This document shows, in pieces, positions 32,934 through 43,472 of a stretch of DNA of 64,000 nt. The DNA is taken from contig JAUSFN010000036.1 of assembly GCA_030649935.1 (NCBI GenBank), positions 1 to 64,000 of the forward strand, given 5' to 3'. Below the pieces are notes generated by a model that did no database searches, was not told the DNA's origin, and saw only the letters and a program-made list of their open reading frames with translations. The DNA is from Candidatus Planktophila sp. Lineage in GTDB: Bacteria; Actinomycetota; Actinomycetes; Nanopelagicales; Nanopelagicaceae. Both the position numbers and the translations under genes were made by a program. Every line of letters starts with the position of its first letter. Within the stretch, counting starts at the first letter, position 1.

Positions 32934-33998
32934 ATGGACACATTATTTGATCATTTAACAATCGGTTCTGTGACATTTCAGAATCGCGTTTGGGTTTCAC
33001 CAATGTGTCAGTACTCAGCCATCGATGGTCTCATCGGTGAATGGCATCGAGCCCACTTAAACTCTTTTGCAACAGGATCACCGGGATTAATCATGGTTGA
33101 GGCAACTGGTGTCGTACCAGAGGGTCGCATTTCGATTGGCTGTACATCTCTTCACAGCCAAGCACATGCCGAAGCATTTATACCCATGATTGATTTTGCA
33201 CATTCTCAGAATGTAAAAATGGGGATTCAATTAGCTCACGCTGGTCGTAAAGCATCGACTATGCGCCCTTGGGATGATCACCGAATGGCCACAATCGATG
33301 AAGGTGGCTGGCAAAGCGTTTCATCATCGCCGATTGCATTTCACGGATATCCAGAACCACGCGCGCTTACTTCCGATGAGATCCATCAACTTACTCTTGA
33401 TTTTGTTGCAGCCGCTCAACGCGCGATAACGGTTGGCTTTGATGTTATTGAGATTCATGCAGCTCATGGATACTTGTTCCATCAGTTTTACTCACCGTTG
33501 GCAAATATTCGCAGCGATGAATATGGCGGTAGCTTTGAGAATAGAACTCGTTTTTTGTTGGAGACTGCGAAAGCTGTTCGAGCAGCAATTCCACACGACA
33601 CTCCTCTCTTTGTACGTATCTCTGCTACCGACTGGGTCGATGATGGATGGAACTTAGTTGATTCAATTGAACTCTGTTCTCAACTTAAAGCCCTTGGCGT
33701 GGATTTAATCGATGTTTCAACTGGCGGCAATTTTCACAACGCACCCATTAAGGCGACGCCTGGATTCCAGGTTCCATTTTCTGCGGCGATACGTACAGAG
33801 GTCGACATTTTGACAGCGGCCGTTGGTTTAATTACCGAACCTGAACAGGCTCAATACATCATCGAAACCGGTGAGGCCGATGCGGTCTTCCTTGCGCGAG
33901 CAATGATTCGTAACCCTCGTTGGGCGCTCAACGCAGCCGAGAAACTTGGAGTGAGAATCCCTTGGCCGCAACAATTAGAGCGCGGTCAAACTATTTAG
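32934..33998 (+). CDS. NADH:flavin oxidoreductase, Old Yellow Enzyme family (YqjM-like)
   Basis: The 354-residue FMN protein fits the YqjM/NamA class: VWVSPMCQYSA near residue 22 with the conserved Cys, QLAHAGRKAS (about 101-110), the active-site pair HAAHGYL with two His (about 174-180), and SPLANIRSDEYGGSFENR. It should reduce alpha,beta-unsaturated carbonyls with NADPH. It is the last gene of the Liv/ligase operon, 9 bases after the exporter gene. Its 3' end overlaps arsC by 4 bp in convergent orientation. Confidence 0.94.
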   Translation: MDTLFDHLTIGSVTFQNRVWVSPMCQYSAIDGLIGEWHRAHLNSFATGSPGLIMVEATGVVPEGRISIGCTSLHSQAHAEAFIPMIDFAHSQNVKMGIQLAHAGRKASTMRPWDDHRMATIDEGGWQSVSSSPIAFHGYPEPRALTSDEIHQLTLDFVAAAQRAITVGFDVIEIHAAHGYLFHQFYSPLANIRSDEYGGSFENRTRFLLETAKAVRAAIPHDTPLFVRISATDWVDDGWNLVDSIELCSQLKALGVDLIDVSTGGNFHNAPIKATPGFQVPFSAAIRTEVDILTAAVGLITEPEQAQYIIETGEADAVFLARAMIRNPRWALNAAEKLGVRIPWPQQLERGQTI

Positions 33999-34408
33999 AG
34001 CTTTAGTGAAAGTAGTTCAAAGATTAACGTTTCGACCCGAACCTTAATCACATCTCTTATAACGCGAACTGGTTCTATACCCTGACCATCTGGATCCTCT
34101 AGCACCCAATCTTCATATCGCTTGCCCGGGAAAAACGGACAGGCATCGCCACAGCCCATGGTTATAACAACATCGGATGCCTGTACAGCTTCGCCAGTTA
34201 ATATCTTTGGATGGTTGTTGGCGATATCTATACCGACTTCAGCCATCGCCTCAATCGCAATTGGGTTAATTGACTCCTTCGGTGCGGAGCCGGCAGAGAG
34301 AACTTCGACCCGCCCCTGACTCAATTCACGCATGAATCCAGCTGCCATCTGTGAACGGCCGGCATTGTGTACGCAGACAAACAACACTGTGGGATGTACA
34401 TCGACCAT
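33995..34408 (-). CDS. arsC: Arsenate reductase, LMW phosphatase type
   Basis: The 137-residue protein reduces arsenate to arsenite. The P-loop CVHNAGRS starts at Cys12, and GCGDACPFFPGKRYEDWVLEDP near residues 80-105 has the redox Cys pair and the acid Asp of the thioredoxin-type ArsC group. I start at ATG 34408; the longer open frame runs into the acr3 coding region and is not real. It lies 2 bases after acr3, so the two form an arsenic resistance unit. No arsR gene is nearby. Confidence 0.93.
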   Translation of the reverse strand: MVDVHPTVLFVCVHNAGRSQMAAGFMRELSQGRVEVLSAGSAPKESINPIAIEAMAEVGIDIANNHPKILTGEAVQASDVVITMGCGDACPFFPGKRYEDWVLEDPDGQGIEPVRVIRDVIKVRVETLIFELLSLKL

Positions 34409-34410
34409 CT

Positions 34411-35442
34411 TTAGTACCGCTTTCTTAACCAGAGTGAGATGTAAACAAGTGCAACAAGGGCAGGAACTTCGATAAGTGGTCCAATTACTCCAACTAAAGC
34501 CTGCCCTGAAGTAATACCCCAAACACCAATACTTACAGCAATAGCTAATTCAAAATTATTTCCAGCGGCAGTGAAAGCGAGAGTGGTTGCTTTCTCGTAC
34601 TCCATTCCAATCCATTTACCGAATACGTAAGAAAATCCCCACATAGTGAAGAAGTAAATTAAGAGTGGCAGTGCCACCTGCGCAACGATGCTTGGGGAGT
34701 CAACAATTGCCTGACCTTGAAGCGCAAACATAAGAATAATTGTGAAAAGCAATCCATATAAAGCAAATGGGCTAATCTTTGGAACAAATTGGGTATTGTA
34801 CCAATTCAGACCCTTACGTCTGATTCCCCACTTTCGAGTCACATATCCTGCAAGCAATGGAACGCCTAAGAAGATTAGGACTGCTTTGCTGATATCAGCA
34901 GTAGAAAATTTAACCTCAAGAGAGTCAAACCCGAGTAAGTCAGGTAAAACCCTCAAATAGAAAGTGCCAAGAATCGCATATGCAAGAATTTGAAAAATAG
35001 AGTTAATTGCGACTAGGAGCGCAGCAGCCTCACGATTTCCGCATGCAAGATCATTCCAAATTAGCACCATCGCGATACATCGCGCCAATCCAATTACAAT
35101 TAGACCCGTGCGTAGCTCTGGCTGGTCCGAAAGAAATAGCCAAGCAAGAACAAACATCAATGCTGGACCGATAAGCCAGTTAAGAACTAGAGAGGAAATT
35201 AGTAGTTTCTTATCTGCTCGAAGCTTACCCAGCTCTTCATACTGGACTTTTGCCAAAACTGGATACATCATTAAAAAGAGACCGAGTGCAATCGGTAAGG
35301 AGGTACCTTCGATTTGGAAGGTAGAAATTGAATCATTCAAATTGGGGAAGATTTTTCCAAGTCCGAGTCCAAGGGCCATTGACCCTAAAATCCATACAGG
35401 TAGAAAACGATCTATGGTCGACAACTTAACTTTTTCTACCAT
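34411..35442 (-). CDS. Arsenite efflux permease ACR3
   Basis: The protein has ten hydrophobic spans in about 343 residues from ATG 35442 (MVEKVKLSTIDRFLPVW). It shows ACR3 hallmarks: ARCIAMVLIWNDLACG with the essential Cys, and FTAAGNNFELAIAVSIGVWG in the ninth span region. It pumps arsenite out using the proton motive force. With arsC directly downstream, it handles both arsenate and arsenite. The longer frame to 35490 begins with TTG and lacks support. Confidence 0.94.
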   Translation of the reverse strand: MVEKVKLSTIDRFLPVWILGSMALGLGLGKIFPNLNDSISTFQIEGTSLPIALGLFLMMYPVLAKVQYEELGKLRADKKLLISSLVLNWLIGPALMFVLAWLFLSDQPELRTGLIVIGLARCIAMVLIWNDLACGNREAAALLVAINSIFQILAYAILGTFYLRVLPDLLGFDSLEVKFSTADISKAVLIFLGVPLLAGYVTRKWGIRRKGLNWYNTQFVPKISPFALYGLLFTIILMFALQGQAIVDSPSIVAQVALPLLIYFFTMWGFSYVFGKWIGMEYEKATTLAFTAAGNNFELAIAVSIGVWGITSGQALVGVIGPLIEVPALVALVYISLWLRKRY

Positions 35443-35501
35443 TCGACAACCATAACTAGTCAAGATGAACGGTATATAAACACCGCTCAAACTTTTAGCG
35501 C

Positions 35502-35999
35502 TTAAGAAACTCCGATAATATCGACGACGAATATAAGAGTTTCATTTGGACCAATAGGTCCTGATCCATTAGGGCCATAACCAAGATCGGCCGGAATCAC
35601 GAGTAAGCGACGTCCGCCGACTTTTGCGCCCGGTAAGCCCTGCTGCCAGCCCGCGATAACTCCTGAGAGTGGGAAAGTCGCCGGCTGACCACTTGTCCAA
35701 GAGGACTCCACAATTGCGCCATTTGACCAAGACATCAATGTGTAATGGACGGTTAGCGTTGAAGTTGCGACAACTTCGGCACCTGTACCAACAATGATGT
35801 CGGATGTTTGCAAAGTTGCAGGCGGCGTTCCAGTTGGTGTTGAAATAGTGGGTGCTTCACCCGCATTTGCCGTTACTGCAGGAAGTCCTGGAGCCACATT
35901 CTCTGTCGATGTATCTGCCACTTTATCTCCGCATGCTGTTAGTGATGAAATCGACAGCGCAATAATCGCCGCGATGGCTAGCCTCTTATGGATTTTCAT
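35502..35999 (-). CDS. FKBP-type peptidyl-prolyl isomerase lipoprotein
   Basis: The 165-residue protein has a lipoprotein signal peptide with lipobox LTAC (Cys23), a Thr/Pro-rich spacer (about 30-65), then a single FKBP domain. Domain marks are VHYTLMSWSNGAIVESSW, VIAGWQQGLPGAKVGGRRLLVIPADLGYG (split across Gly) and the end FVVDIIG. It should be anchored on the outer face of the membrane and assist folding of exported proteins. Nine bases separate it from argG, with no functional link apparent. Confidence 0.93.
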   Translation of the reverse strand: MKIHKRLAIAAIIALSISSLTACGDKVADTSTENVAPGLPAVTANAGEAPTISTPTGTPPATLQTSDIIVGTGAEVVATSTLTVHYTLMSWSNGAIVESSWTSGQPATFPLSGVIAGWQQGLPGAKVGGRRLLVIPADLGYGPNGSGPIGPNETLIFVVDIIGVS

Positions 36000-36008
36000 T
36001 AGCTTCCT

Positions 36009-37343
<1,335 letters not shown>

Positions 37344-38537
37344 CTAACCGATGAAGAGAGAGGGAATTTTGCCTTCTAAGACGGGAGTAACTCCCCATTG
37401 CTTGCATATCTCCTGGTATCTCTGGAAATCAATACCATCAGGAGCGGCTCCTGTCTTAAGAGCCCGAATCATCAGGTTACGAGGGGTGTGCTCTCCTCCA
37501 ATGAACTCAATGACCTCGACTCGATATCCTGCAATCTTTAAAATCTGTGCCCGCAATGAATCCGTTAGTAAATCGCCTAAACGTTCTTTCATCAATCCAA
37601 ACTTAGTGAGTGCTCCCCAAGGTTCAGGAGTTATTTGCATTTGAGTCTGAATATCGTGGTGGCAACACGGAGCGATCAGTATGAGTTTTGCGTCGCCATT
37701 GACTGCCCAAGCGATTGCATCATCGGTTGCCGTATCACAGGCGTGAAGTGCGATAGCTACATCGGCCCCCTCGGCGGTTGTCGTTGCAATCTCCTCAGCT
37801 CGGAAACTGATTGTTGAAGTAATTCCTAACTTTTCTGCAATTGCATTGTTGCGATCACGTGATGCTGTGCGAACATCAATTCCAGTAATCTTCACTGGGA
37901 TCCCGATTGAACGAAGATGTTGATGGGCCGCAAAGGTTAGATAAGCATGTCCACACCCTAAATCTACAATCATTAATGGCTGCGTCATGGTTGGTTGATG
38001 AATGTGGCCAGCGCCAATGGCTGCATGAAGAGTTGGAATCAAGAGACGCAAAAACTCTTCAACCTGCAGGTACTTATCCTGCTTCGTCGGTTTAATTACT
38101 CCTTTGTGGTCGGCTATACCTACCTCAAATAAAAATGGATCGGCTGGATCTAATAAACGAGCTTTTTTCTTATCGTGGCTCAAATCTTGGATAAATTCCA
38201 TCTTTTCATAGTGAACGAGAGCATCTCCACTTTTAGTAATACGAATCGACATAGAGCCTGAGGTGTATTCAACCAAAATGTTTGCATAACCACTTGTTAA
38301 TAGTTTAAGTATGGGTTCCTCTTCATTACTAAGGTTCTTAACGACTTTGGATAGACCATCGCCATAACTCATTTGAAGTGCTATTGAGCCCTTTATCTTG
38401 ACGGGGCGAATATCGATACGCTCGAAATCCGTCACCATATTTCGCCGACGGCCTGAGAGGACCACGCGAACAAGTGTCTTTGTATTGAGTATGTGTGCAC
38501 AGGCTTCGTTTATCGCTTCCGCTAATGAAATTGGCAT
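37344..38537 (-). CDS. SAM-dependent methyltransferase, Methyltransf_32 type
   Basis: The 397-residue protein has a C-terminal Rossmann domain with motif VDLGCGHAYLTF at about 190-201. It also has ALHACDTATDDAI and APCCHHDIQ (about 263-295), the marks of the Methyltransf_32 family related to eukaryotic METTL25 and RRNAD1. The first 180 residues form a separate alpha/beta part found in the bacterial members. The substrate is unknown. It lies 9 bases upstream of argG and 3 bases downstream of another methyltransferase gene. The actual methyl acceptor cannot be inferred from context. Confidence 0.85.
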   Translation of the reverse strand: MPISLAEAINEACAHILNTKTLVRVVLSGRRRNMVTDFERIDIRPVKIKGSIALQMSYGDGLSKVVKNLSNEEEPILKLLTSGYANILVEYTSGSMSIRITKSGDALVHYEKMEFIQDLSHDKKKARLLDPADPFLFEVGIADHKGVIKPTKQDKYLQVEEFLRLLIPTLHAAIGAGHIHQPTMTQPLMIVDLGCGHAYLTFAAHQHLRSIGIPVKITGIDVRTASRDRNNAIAEKLGITSTISFRAEEIATTTAEGADVAIALHACDTATDDAIAWAVNGDAKLILIAPCCHHDIQTQMQITPEPWGALTKFGLMKERLGDLLTDSLRAQILKIAGYRVEVIEFIGGEHTPRNLMIRALKTGAAPDGIDFQRYQEICKQWGVTPVLEGKIPSLFIG

Positions 38538-38540
38538 GGC

Positions 38541-39284
38541 TTATTTGGGCGAAATTACCGCAGTGCCTTTTTCATGCTGATGAAATGTCATCACATGGCT
38601 TGGGAGTGCTTTAGCAAAGGCCTCGGCAAGTTCGCGCTCGGCTGGACGGTTAACGTCATCCATAATAATTACAGCCCTTGGAGACAACCGTTCTAATAAC
38701 TCTTGTAAGGCCGGTTTTCGTGCATCTCGACTGTTGGATCCGGGAGGACCATCGATGAAGAGTAAGTCGATGCCCTTTATATTGCCTAACTTCGAGGTGT
38801 CATACCAATCAACGCCTGAGGCGTGAGGGATTAATGGAGCAACTCTTACTTCAACGCCTCGTACACCGTGCTCTTTCAGCAAAGTTCTGGTTTTAGCTGC
38901 AAATTCATCTGAGTTGTCAATACTTATTAACTTCTTAGCTCCAGCCTTAGCAATTACTAATGTTGATACACCCGATCCGAGTTCAACTACTAGGCGTGGT
39001 TTATGAGTGCGAATAATATCCGTCATAGCGAGCAGAAGGTCCGGAGAGGCAACCCAACCACGAGTGGGTGGAATCGGGGCGGTGAATTTTAAAAGTGAGA
39101 TCAGTTGGTGGAAGGCCTCTAATTGGCGATAGGCGTGCAAATTCTGCTTTTTTTGCTCATTCAAAGAATTGGTGATTTTAGAGGTTGATGTGCTTACCTT
39201 TGTATGCAACGCGCGCAACATTCGTACACAATAGAAAATTCCTGCGCAGCTGGTTAAGAGGAGCAGTGTCTGAATGTATTCCAT
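38541..39284 (-). CDS. Membrane-anchored class I methyltransferase
   Basis: The 247-residue protein has an N-terminal hydrophobic anchor (about 4-22), a basic/coiled stretch (about 25-60) and a Methyltransf_24-like domain. SAM motif I is VVELGSGVSTLVIA (about 97-110). The acidic ribose-binding residue is in LISIDNSDEF, and LLFIDGPPG with IIMDDVNR completes the fold. Such membrane-linked domains occur near polysaccharide or cell-envelope genes, but none are here. It is the second gene after the two-component system on this strand (9-base gap). Confidence 0.82.
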   Translation of the reverse strand: MEYIQTLLLLTSCAGIFYCVRMLRALHTKVSTSTSKITNSLNEQKKQNLHAYRQLEAFHQLISLLKFTAPIPPTRGWVASPDLLLAMTDIIRTHKPRLVVELGSGVSTLVIAKAGAKKLISIDNSDEFAAKTRTLLKEHGVRGVEVRVAPLIPHASGVDWYDTSKLGNIKGIDLLFIDGPPGSNSRDARKPALQELLERLSPRAVIIMDDVNRPAERELAEAFAKALPSHVMTFHQHEKGTAVISPK

Positions 39285-39293
39285 CGCTTTAGT

Positions 39294-40445
39294 CTAAGTG
39301 CGCGCAAGTTGAACTTCAATTGCCAAACCGCCGAGATCACTCTTCTTTAATGCAAGTGTGCCTCCGTGGCGCTCTATCACAGCACTCATGATGGACATGC
39401 CGAGTCCACTCCCACCGGTCTCACGTGATCTGGATCGATCAAATCGCTTTAAGCCCTGAATTCGTTCGCCATACGATGTCTCAGGCAGACCGGCACCGCC
39501 ATCTTCAACGATCAGTTTAATTTCTCTCCCAGCTTTAAGTGTAATTCGTACTGGCGCGCTGGCGTCAGTATGCACTCTAATATTTGTGAGCGCATTGGCA
39601 ATAAATCTCTGCAGATATTTCTCTGACCCTTGCATATTTACTCCAGCATCAAGATCCAGCTCAAGATGATGTTGTGGTGCTATTACTTGAAAATCTCTTA
39701 CATTTTCGCTCACTAGCTCTGAAAGATTAACCTCAGAAAACTCAATTGGCTCCTCCTCGCCTAACTCAGCTAAAACAAGAAGATCTGTAATTAAGGACTC
39801 CATGCGTTTGATTTCAATATTTAATCGCTCAAAAGCCGATGCCTCTCGTTCACTATCTAAAGCTTTATTCTTCAATAGCTCGGCATACCCTTTAACCACT
39901 GTCAAAGGAGTTCGAAGTTCATGGGCGGCATCACCTAGAAACTCCTGCATCTTTTCGCGTTGAGCCCGTTCTATCGCCAATGCACCAGAACGACTAATTG
40001 ACAAGGAAATGAAAGAGGCAATTGCATTTGCAATTAGGAAAAATATCAGAAGCCGCCACAGGTTCCGATTGAGATTTTTATCGATATCTTGTACGGATGC
40101 CGCTATGAGCAGTTTTTCCCCAGCTTGAAGTGGGATTGTCCGCGTTCTCAACTTAGTTGTTGTGCCAAGGACAGCTTTCTTGGACTGTTTAAGGATGGCA
40201 ATTTCGCCAGTTGATGCTTGAAAGGCAACCGTCATATCAAAGTTATTTTGAGAGACGCTAAAGAGCGCGGAAGTCAATGGATCATCAGAGCTTAATCCAA
40301 CATCATAAACAACCACATTTAAATTACTTTCAACAAGTGATATCTCTGAATTGTAAGATCCCCAGACGGCAAATCCGCCAATTAGAAAGGAAAGGATTGA
40401 AGTAAGCGCAACTGTCGAAAGAATCTGTCGAGTTTTGCTCTTCAT
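39294..40445 (-). CDS. Sensor histidine kinase of a two-component system
   Basis: The 383-residue kinase has spans at about 8-30 and 128-150, enclosing an extracytoplasmic domain of about 95 residues. No clear HAMP follows. HisKA has His175 in DAAHELRTP, and the ATPase domain has DGGAGLP and GGSGLGMSI. Its ATG overlaps the stop of the upstream regulator (TAATG), so the two form a pair. The signal is not evident. Confidence 0.93.
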   Translation of the reverse strand: MKSKTRQILSTVALTSILSFLIGGFAVWGSYNSEISLVESNLNVVVYDVGLSSDDPLTSALFSVSQNNFDMTVAFQASTGEIAILKQSKKAVLGTTTKLRTRTIPLQAGEKLLIAASVQDIDKNLNRNLWRLLIFFLIANAIASFISLSISRSGALAIERAQREKMQEFLGDAAHELRTPLTVVKGYAELLKNKALDSEREASAFERLNIEIKRMESLITDLLVLAELGEEEPIEFSEVNLSELVSENVRDFQVIAPQHHLELDLDAGVNMQGSEKYLQRFIANALTNIRVHTDASAPVRITLKAGREIKLIVEDGGAGLPETSYGERIQGLKRFDRSRSRETGGSGLGMSIMSAVIERHGGTLALKKSDLGGLAIEVQLART

Positions 40446-41134
40446 TAACCTTGTTTAGGCTCCTGAATCTGAAAACCTACACCTCGAATAGTTTTTATGC
40501 CCTCAAAACCATCTCTATGAAATTTCTTACGCAGGTATGAAATATATGTATCGGTCACAGTGCTTTCAGAATCAAAAGTAATTCCCCAGACTTCATCGAG
40601 CAGCAGTTTTTTAGTTAAAACGCGCCCCTTTTTTTCAATTAGAATTTGTAGGAGTCGATACTCTGTTGGCGAAAGATCTACTTCTTCTCCATTAAAAGTA
40701 ACTGAATGCTGCTCGTCATCGATTGTTATTGGACCACAGGTTAATAGTGCTGGGCCAACGGTTGCTTTATATGAACGGCGTAGTATCGCTTTAATCCGCA
40801 AAATTAACTCTTCGATTCCAAAAGGTTTAATAACATAATCATCAGCGCCTATCTTTAAACCCCTGGCTATATCGCTTTTATCCTCACGTGCAGTCAGCAT
40901 TAAGACAGGTGTTAAATCATTAGTTGCGCGAAGTCTTTCGACGAGTTCAAAACCATTCATCAGAGGCATATTTATATCGATCACCATAAGGACGGGTTTA
41001 TGGGTGCGCAAAAGGGTGAGGGCGGCCATGCCATCGTTAGCCTCAACCACATCAAATCCGGCGATGCTGAGCGTATCTTTCAATAGTGCCCGAACCCCGG
41101 GCTCATCGTCAACAATCATTATTAATTCAGCCAT
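40445..41134 (-). CDS. OmpR/PhoB-type response regulator
   Basis: The 229-residue regulator has a receiver domain with the acidic pair DDE (about 9-11), phospho-acceptor Asp53 in VIDINMP, and Lys in VIKPFG near 103. The winged-helix output domain contains LSPTEYRLLQILIEKKGRV and SYLRKKFHRDGFEGIKTIRGVGF (split at Gly). It is translated just before its kinase partner. The promoter lies in the 98-base gap shared with a divergent secreted protein gene. Confidence 0.95.
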   Translation of the reverse strand: MAELIMIVDDEPGVRALLKDTLSIAGFDVVEANDGMAALTLLRTHKPVLMVIDINMPLMNGFELVERLRATNDLTPVLMLTAREDKSDIARGLKIGADDYVIKPFGIEELILRIKAILRRSYKATVGPALLTCGPITIDDEQHSVTFNGEEVDLSPTEYRLLQILIEKKGRVLTKKLLLDEVWGITFDSESTVTDTYISYLRKKFHRDGFEGIKTIRGVGFQIQEPKQG

Positions 41135-41232
41135 GCCCTACTCTTGCACGTGTTGGCGCAGTTGCCAATTAGCGGGCGGTTTTAGCCTCTCTTTCACAGA
41201 GAAAACACAAAGATTTAGTCCATTATGTACCC

Positions 41233-41682
41233 ATGAAATTCAGGCGCTGTGTCGGAGTGCTCCTCGGCCTAAGCATGCTCTTCGCAGCTACACCCACCGC
41301 ATTGGCCGAACCAACCCCGTCGCCGAGCGCCTCCCCGCTCAGTGAATTAGAGCAGTACAAACTCGCATTAGCGCAGTTTCGCATCGAAATGAATCTTCGC
41401 GTGCAGTTAAGAAAAGAGATTGCTAAAGCATTTATAAGCTCAGTCAAAGAGGCAGATAGCCTTTCGAAGTCGGCTATGCGTACCGCTAAAAACGATAGGG
41501 AAAGAACGCTTATTCGCGACCAGCGCGAAACCGCTATCGCAGAGGCAATGAAGATTCGCGATGAAGCAATTGAGGCGATGGGTGTAGCCCCTGTTGAGCC
41601 AGTAAAGCCAGTAAAGCCAGTAATAGCCACGACCGGTAAGAAAACTAAGTCAAGTAAGCCAAGCCCAACTCCATCACCATAA
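41233..41682 (+). CDS. Small secreted protein with helical core and Lys/Pro tail
   Basis: The 149-residue protein has a signal peptide (core about 8-22, cleavage after ALA), a Pro/Ser linker, and a charged helical core (about 38-112) starting LEQYKLALAQFRIEM. The tail has EPVKPVKPV and ends in SKPSPTPSP. Architecture and short motifs match the product of 23178-23822, so the two are likely paralogues. It is divergent from the two-component regulator, so that system could control it. No Shine-Dalgarno is seen and tatgta lies only a few bases before ATG, so leaderless translation is possible. Confidence 0.78.
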   Translation: MKFRRCVGVLLGLSMLFAATPTALAEPTPSPSASPLSELEQYKLALAQFRIEMNLRVQLRKEIAKAFISSVKEADSLSKSAMRTAKNDRERTLIRDQRETAIAEAMKIRDEAIEAMGVAPVEPVKPVKPVIATTGKKTKSSKPSPTPSP

Positions 41683-41848
41683 GCAGCTAGTTCGATATCG
41701 TTTCGCTATAGGACTATTTAATATATCTCTGGCAGGAAAGTCGAAGCTAAGCTTTCACGGTAAATCGTTATAGAAAAGCAACATTACGGCGCGGGCTTTC
41801 ATGTTTGTTGCATTGATTGAGGATTGCACTCTGAATTAAGTTCAATCC

Positions 41849-43456
41849 ATGAAATCAACGCCTTGGTGGAAAGAAGCGGTGATTTATCAGATTTATCCCC
41901 GCTCTTTCTGCGACAGTAATGGCGATGGCGATGGCGATTTGGCCGGAATTACTTCCCGCTTAGAGTACGTACAAAAACTTGGCGTTGACGCAATTTGGTT
42001 GAGCCCTTTTTACACCACTCCCAATAAGGATGGCGGCTATGACGTCGCCAATCCGCGCGATGTTGATCCACGTTTTGGAAATTTAGAGGATGCAAAGCTT
42101 CTCATTAATCATGCGCATGAATTAAATCTTCGAGTTATAGCCGACATAGTCCCAAACCATTTTTCTGATCAGCATGCATGGTTTCAGGCGGCGTTAAAGG
42201 CTGATCGAGGTTCACCTGAGCGAAACCGTTTCCACTTTTACGATGCAAAACCAGATGGCACTCCACCTAATAACTGGATTTCACTCTTTGGCGGACCATC
42301 ATGGACACAAGTAGAAGATGGTCAGTATTACTTGCACCTTTTTGATTCATCTCAGCCAGATTTAAACTGGGAGAACTCAGAGGTTAATGTTGACTTCGAA
42401 ACTACATTGAGGTTTTGGTTAGATCTTGGTGTCGATGGTTTCCGAATTGATGTTGCTCATGGATTAGTTAAGGAAGATATTCAAGAGAACCATCCGGATC
42501 CTGCTGGATTGAGTGAGGCCCTTCGTTTAGATGTCGAGATGGAGACAAGCAAACGTAATGCACTATTAGAGAGCGTTCCATATTTTGATCGCCAAGGCGT
42601 GCATGAGATTTATCGAACATGGAGAAGGCTCTTTGACTCCTACGGAAATCGAGATGTCATGGCTGTTGCCGAAGCCTGGGTTCATCCGCCTATCAATGCA
42701 ACTCTCTATGTTCGCCCTGATGAGTTACATCAAGTCTTTAACTTCGATTTACTCACCGCTCCTTTTGATGGAGCATACTTATTCGACGTTATTAACCGAT
42801 CAATCCAACTCAATGCGATGGTAAATGCATTACCGACGTGGGCGTTGAGCAACCATGACTCACCCCGTGTTGCCTCAAGAATTGGCGACTCTGAGTCTAG
42901 GGCCCTGGCGTTATTTGTTTTCGCACTTCCCGGTTCAGCGTATGTTTTTGCAGGCCAAGAGTTAGGTCTACCTGATGGCGAACTTCGCGATAGCGATCGG
43001 GTGGATCCCTCTTTTATCAGAACAAATGGCGCAATTAAGGGGCGGGATGGCGCACGGGTACCCCTACCTTGGAGCGGATCACATCCGCCATTTGGTTTTA
43101 CGACAGGTAAGCCCTGGCTACCCATGAGCCAATCATGGAAATCGCTGACTGTAGAAAGTGAAATGGATAACTCGAAAAGCACTCTCGCTATGTACCGAAG
43201 TGCACTGGAACTTCGAGCACTTCACTTAACGGGTACTGGCGATATTTCATGGCTCGAATCGCCATTGCATGGGTCAATGAGAAGTGACCTCCTCATCTTT
43301 AAGCGTGGGTCCATCACTGTAGTAATGAATCTCTCAATTAAGGCGCAAGAAATTGAACTGCAAGGCGTTCCTCTCATCATTAGTTCGGGAGAGCTAACAA
43401 ACCTTGATGGCACAACGCTAATGCCTGCACTCTCTTGTATGTGGTGCCTTAACTAA
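41849..43456 (+). CDS. GH13 alpha-glucosidase, second copy
   Basis: The 535-residue cytosolic enzyme is related to the product of 6904-8580. The four GH13 regions are DIVPNHFS, GFRIDVAHG with nucleophile Asp201, VAEAWV with acid/base Glu275, and SNHDSPRV with Asp337. The start WWKEAVIYQIYPRSFCDSNG matches the paralogue. Sequence differs enough between the two, for example around region IV, to suggest different substrate preferences. It appears to be a lone gene, 16 bases before terC, with a 166-base upstream gap in which I see no clear structure. Confidence 0.93.
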   Translation: MKSTPWWKEAVIYQIYPRSFCDSNGDGDGDLAGITSRLEYVQKLGVDAIWLSPFYTTPNKDGGYDVANPRDVDPRFGNLEDAKLLINHAHELNLRVIADIVPNHFSDQHAWFQAALKADRGSPERNRFHFYDAKPDGTPPNNWISLFGGPSWTQVEDGQYYLHLFDSSQPDLNWENSEVNVDFETTLRFWLDLGVDGFRIDVAHGLVKEDIQENHPDPAGLSEALRLDVEMETSKRNALLESVPYFDRQGVHEIYRTWRRLFDSYGNRDVMAVAEAWVHPPINATLYVRPDELHQVFNFDLLTAPFDGAYLFDVINRSIQLNAMVNALPTWALSNHDSPRVASRIGDSESRALALFVFALPGSAYVFAGQELGLPDGELRDSDRVDPSFIRTNGAIKGRDGARVPLPWSGSHPPFGFTTGKPWLPMSQSWKSLTVESEMDNSKSTLAMYRSALELRALHLTGTGDISWLESPLHGSMRSDLLIFKRGSITVVMNLSIKAQEIELQGVPLIISSGELTNLDGTTLMPALSCMWCLN

Positions 43457-43472
43457 CTGGCACAATACGGCC

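Noticed and set aside
34409-34522. 38-residue N-terminal extension of ArsC
   Set aside because: It is Cys-rich, antipattern for the family, and lies in the acr3 coding region on the same strand. The conserved start is ATG 34408.
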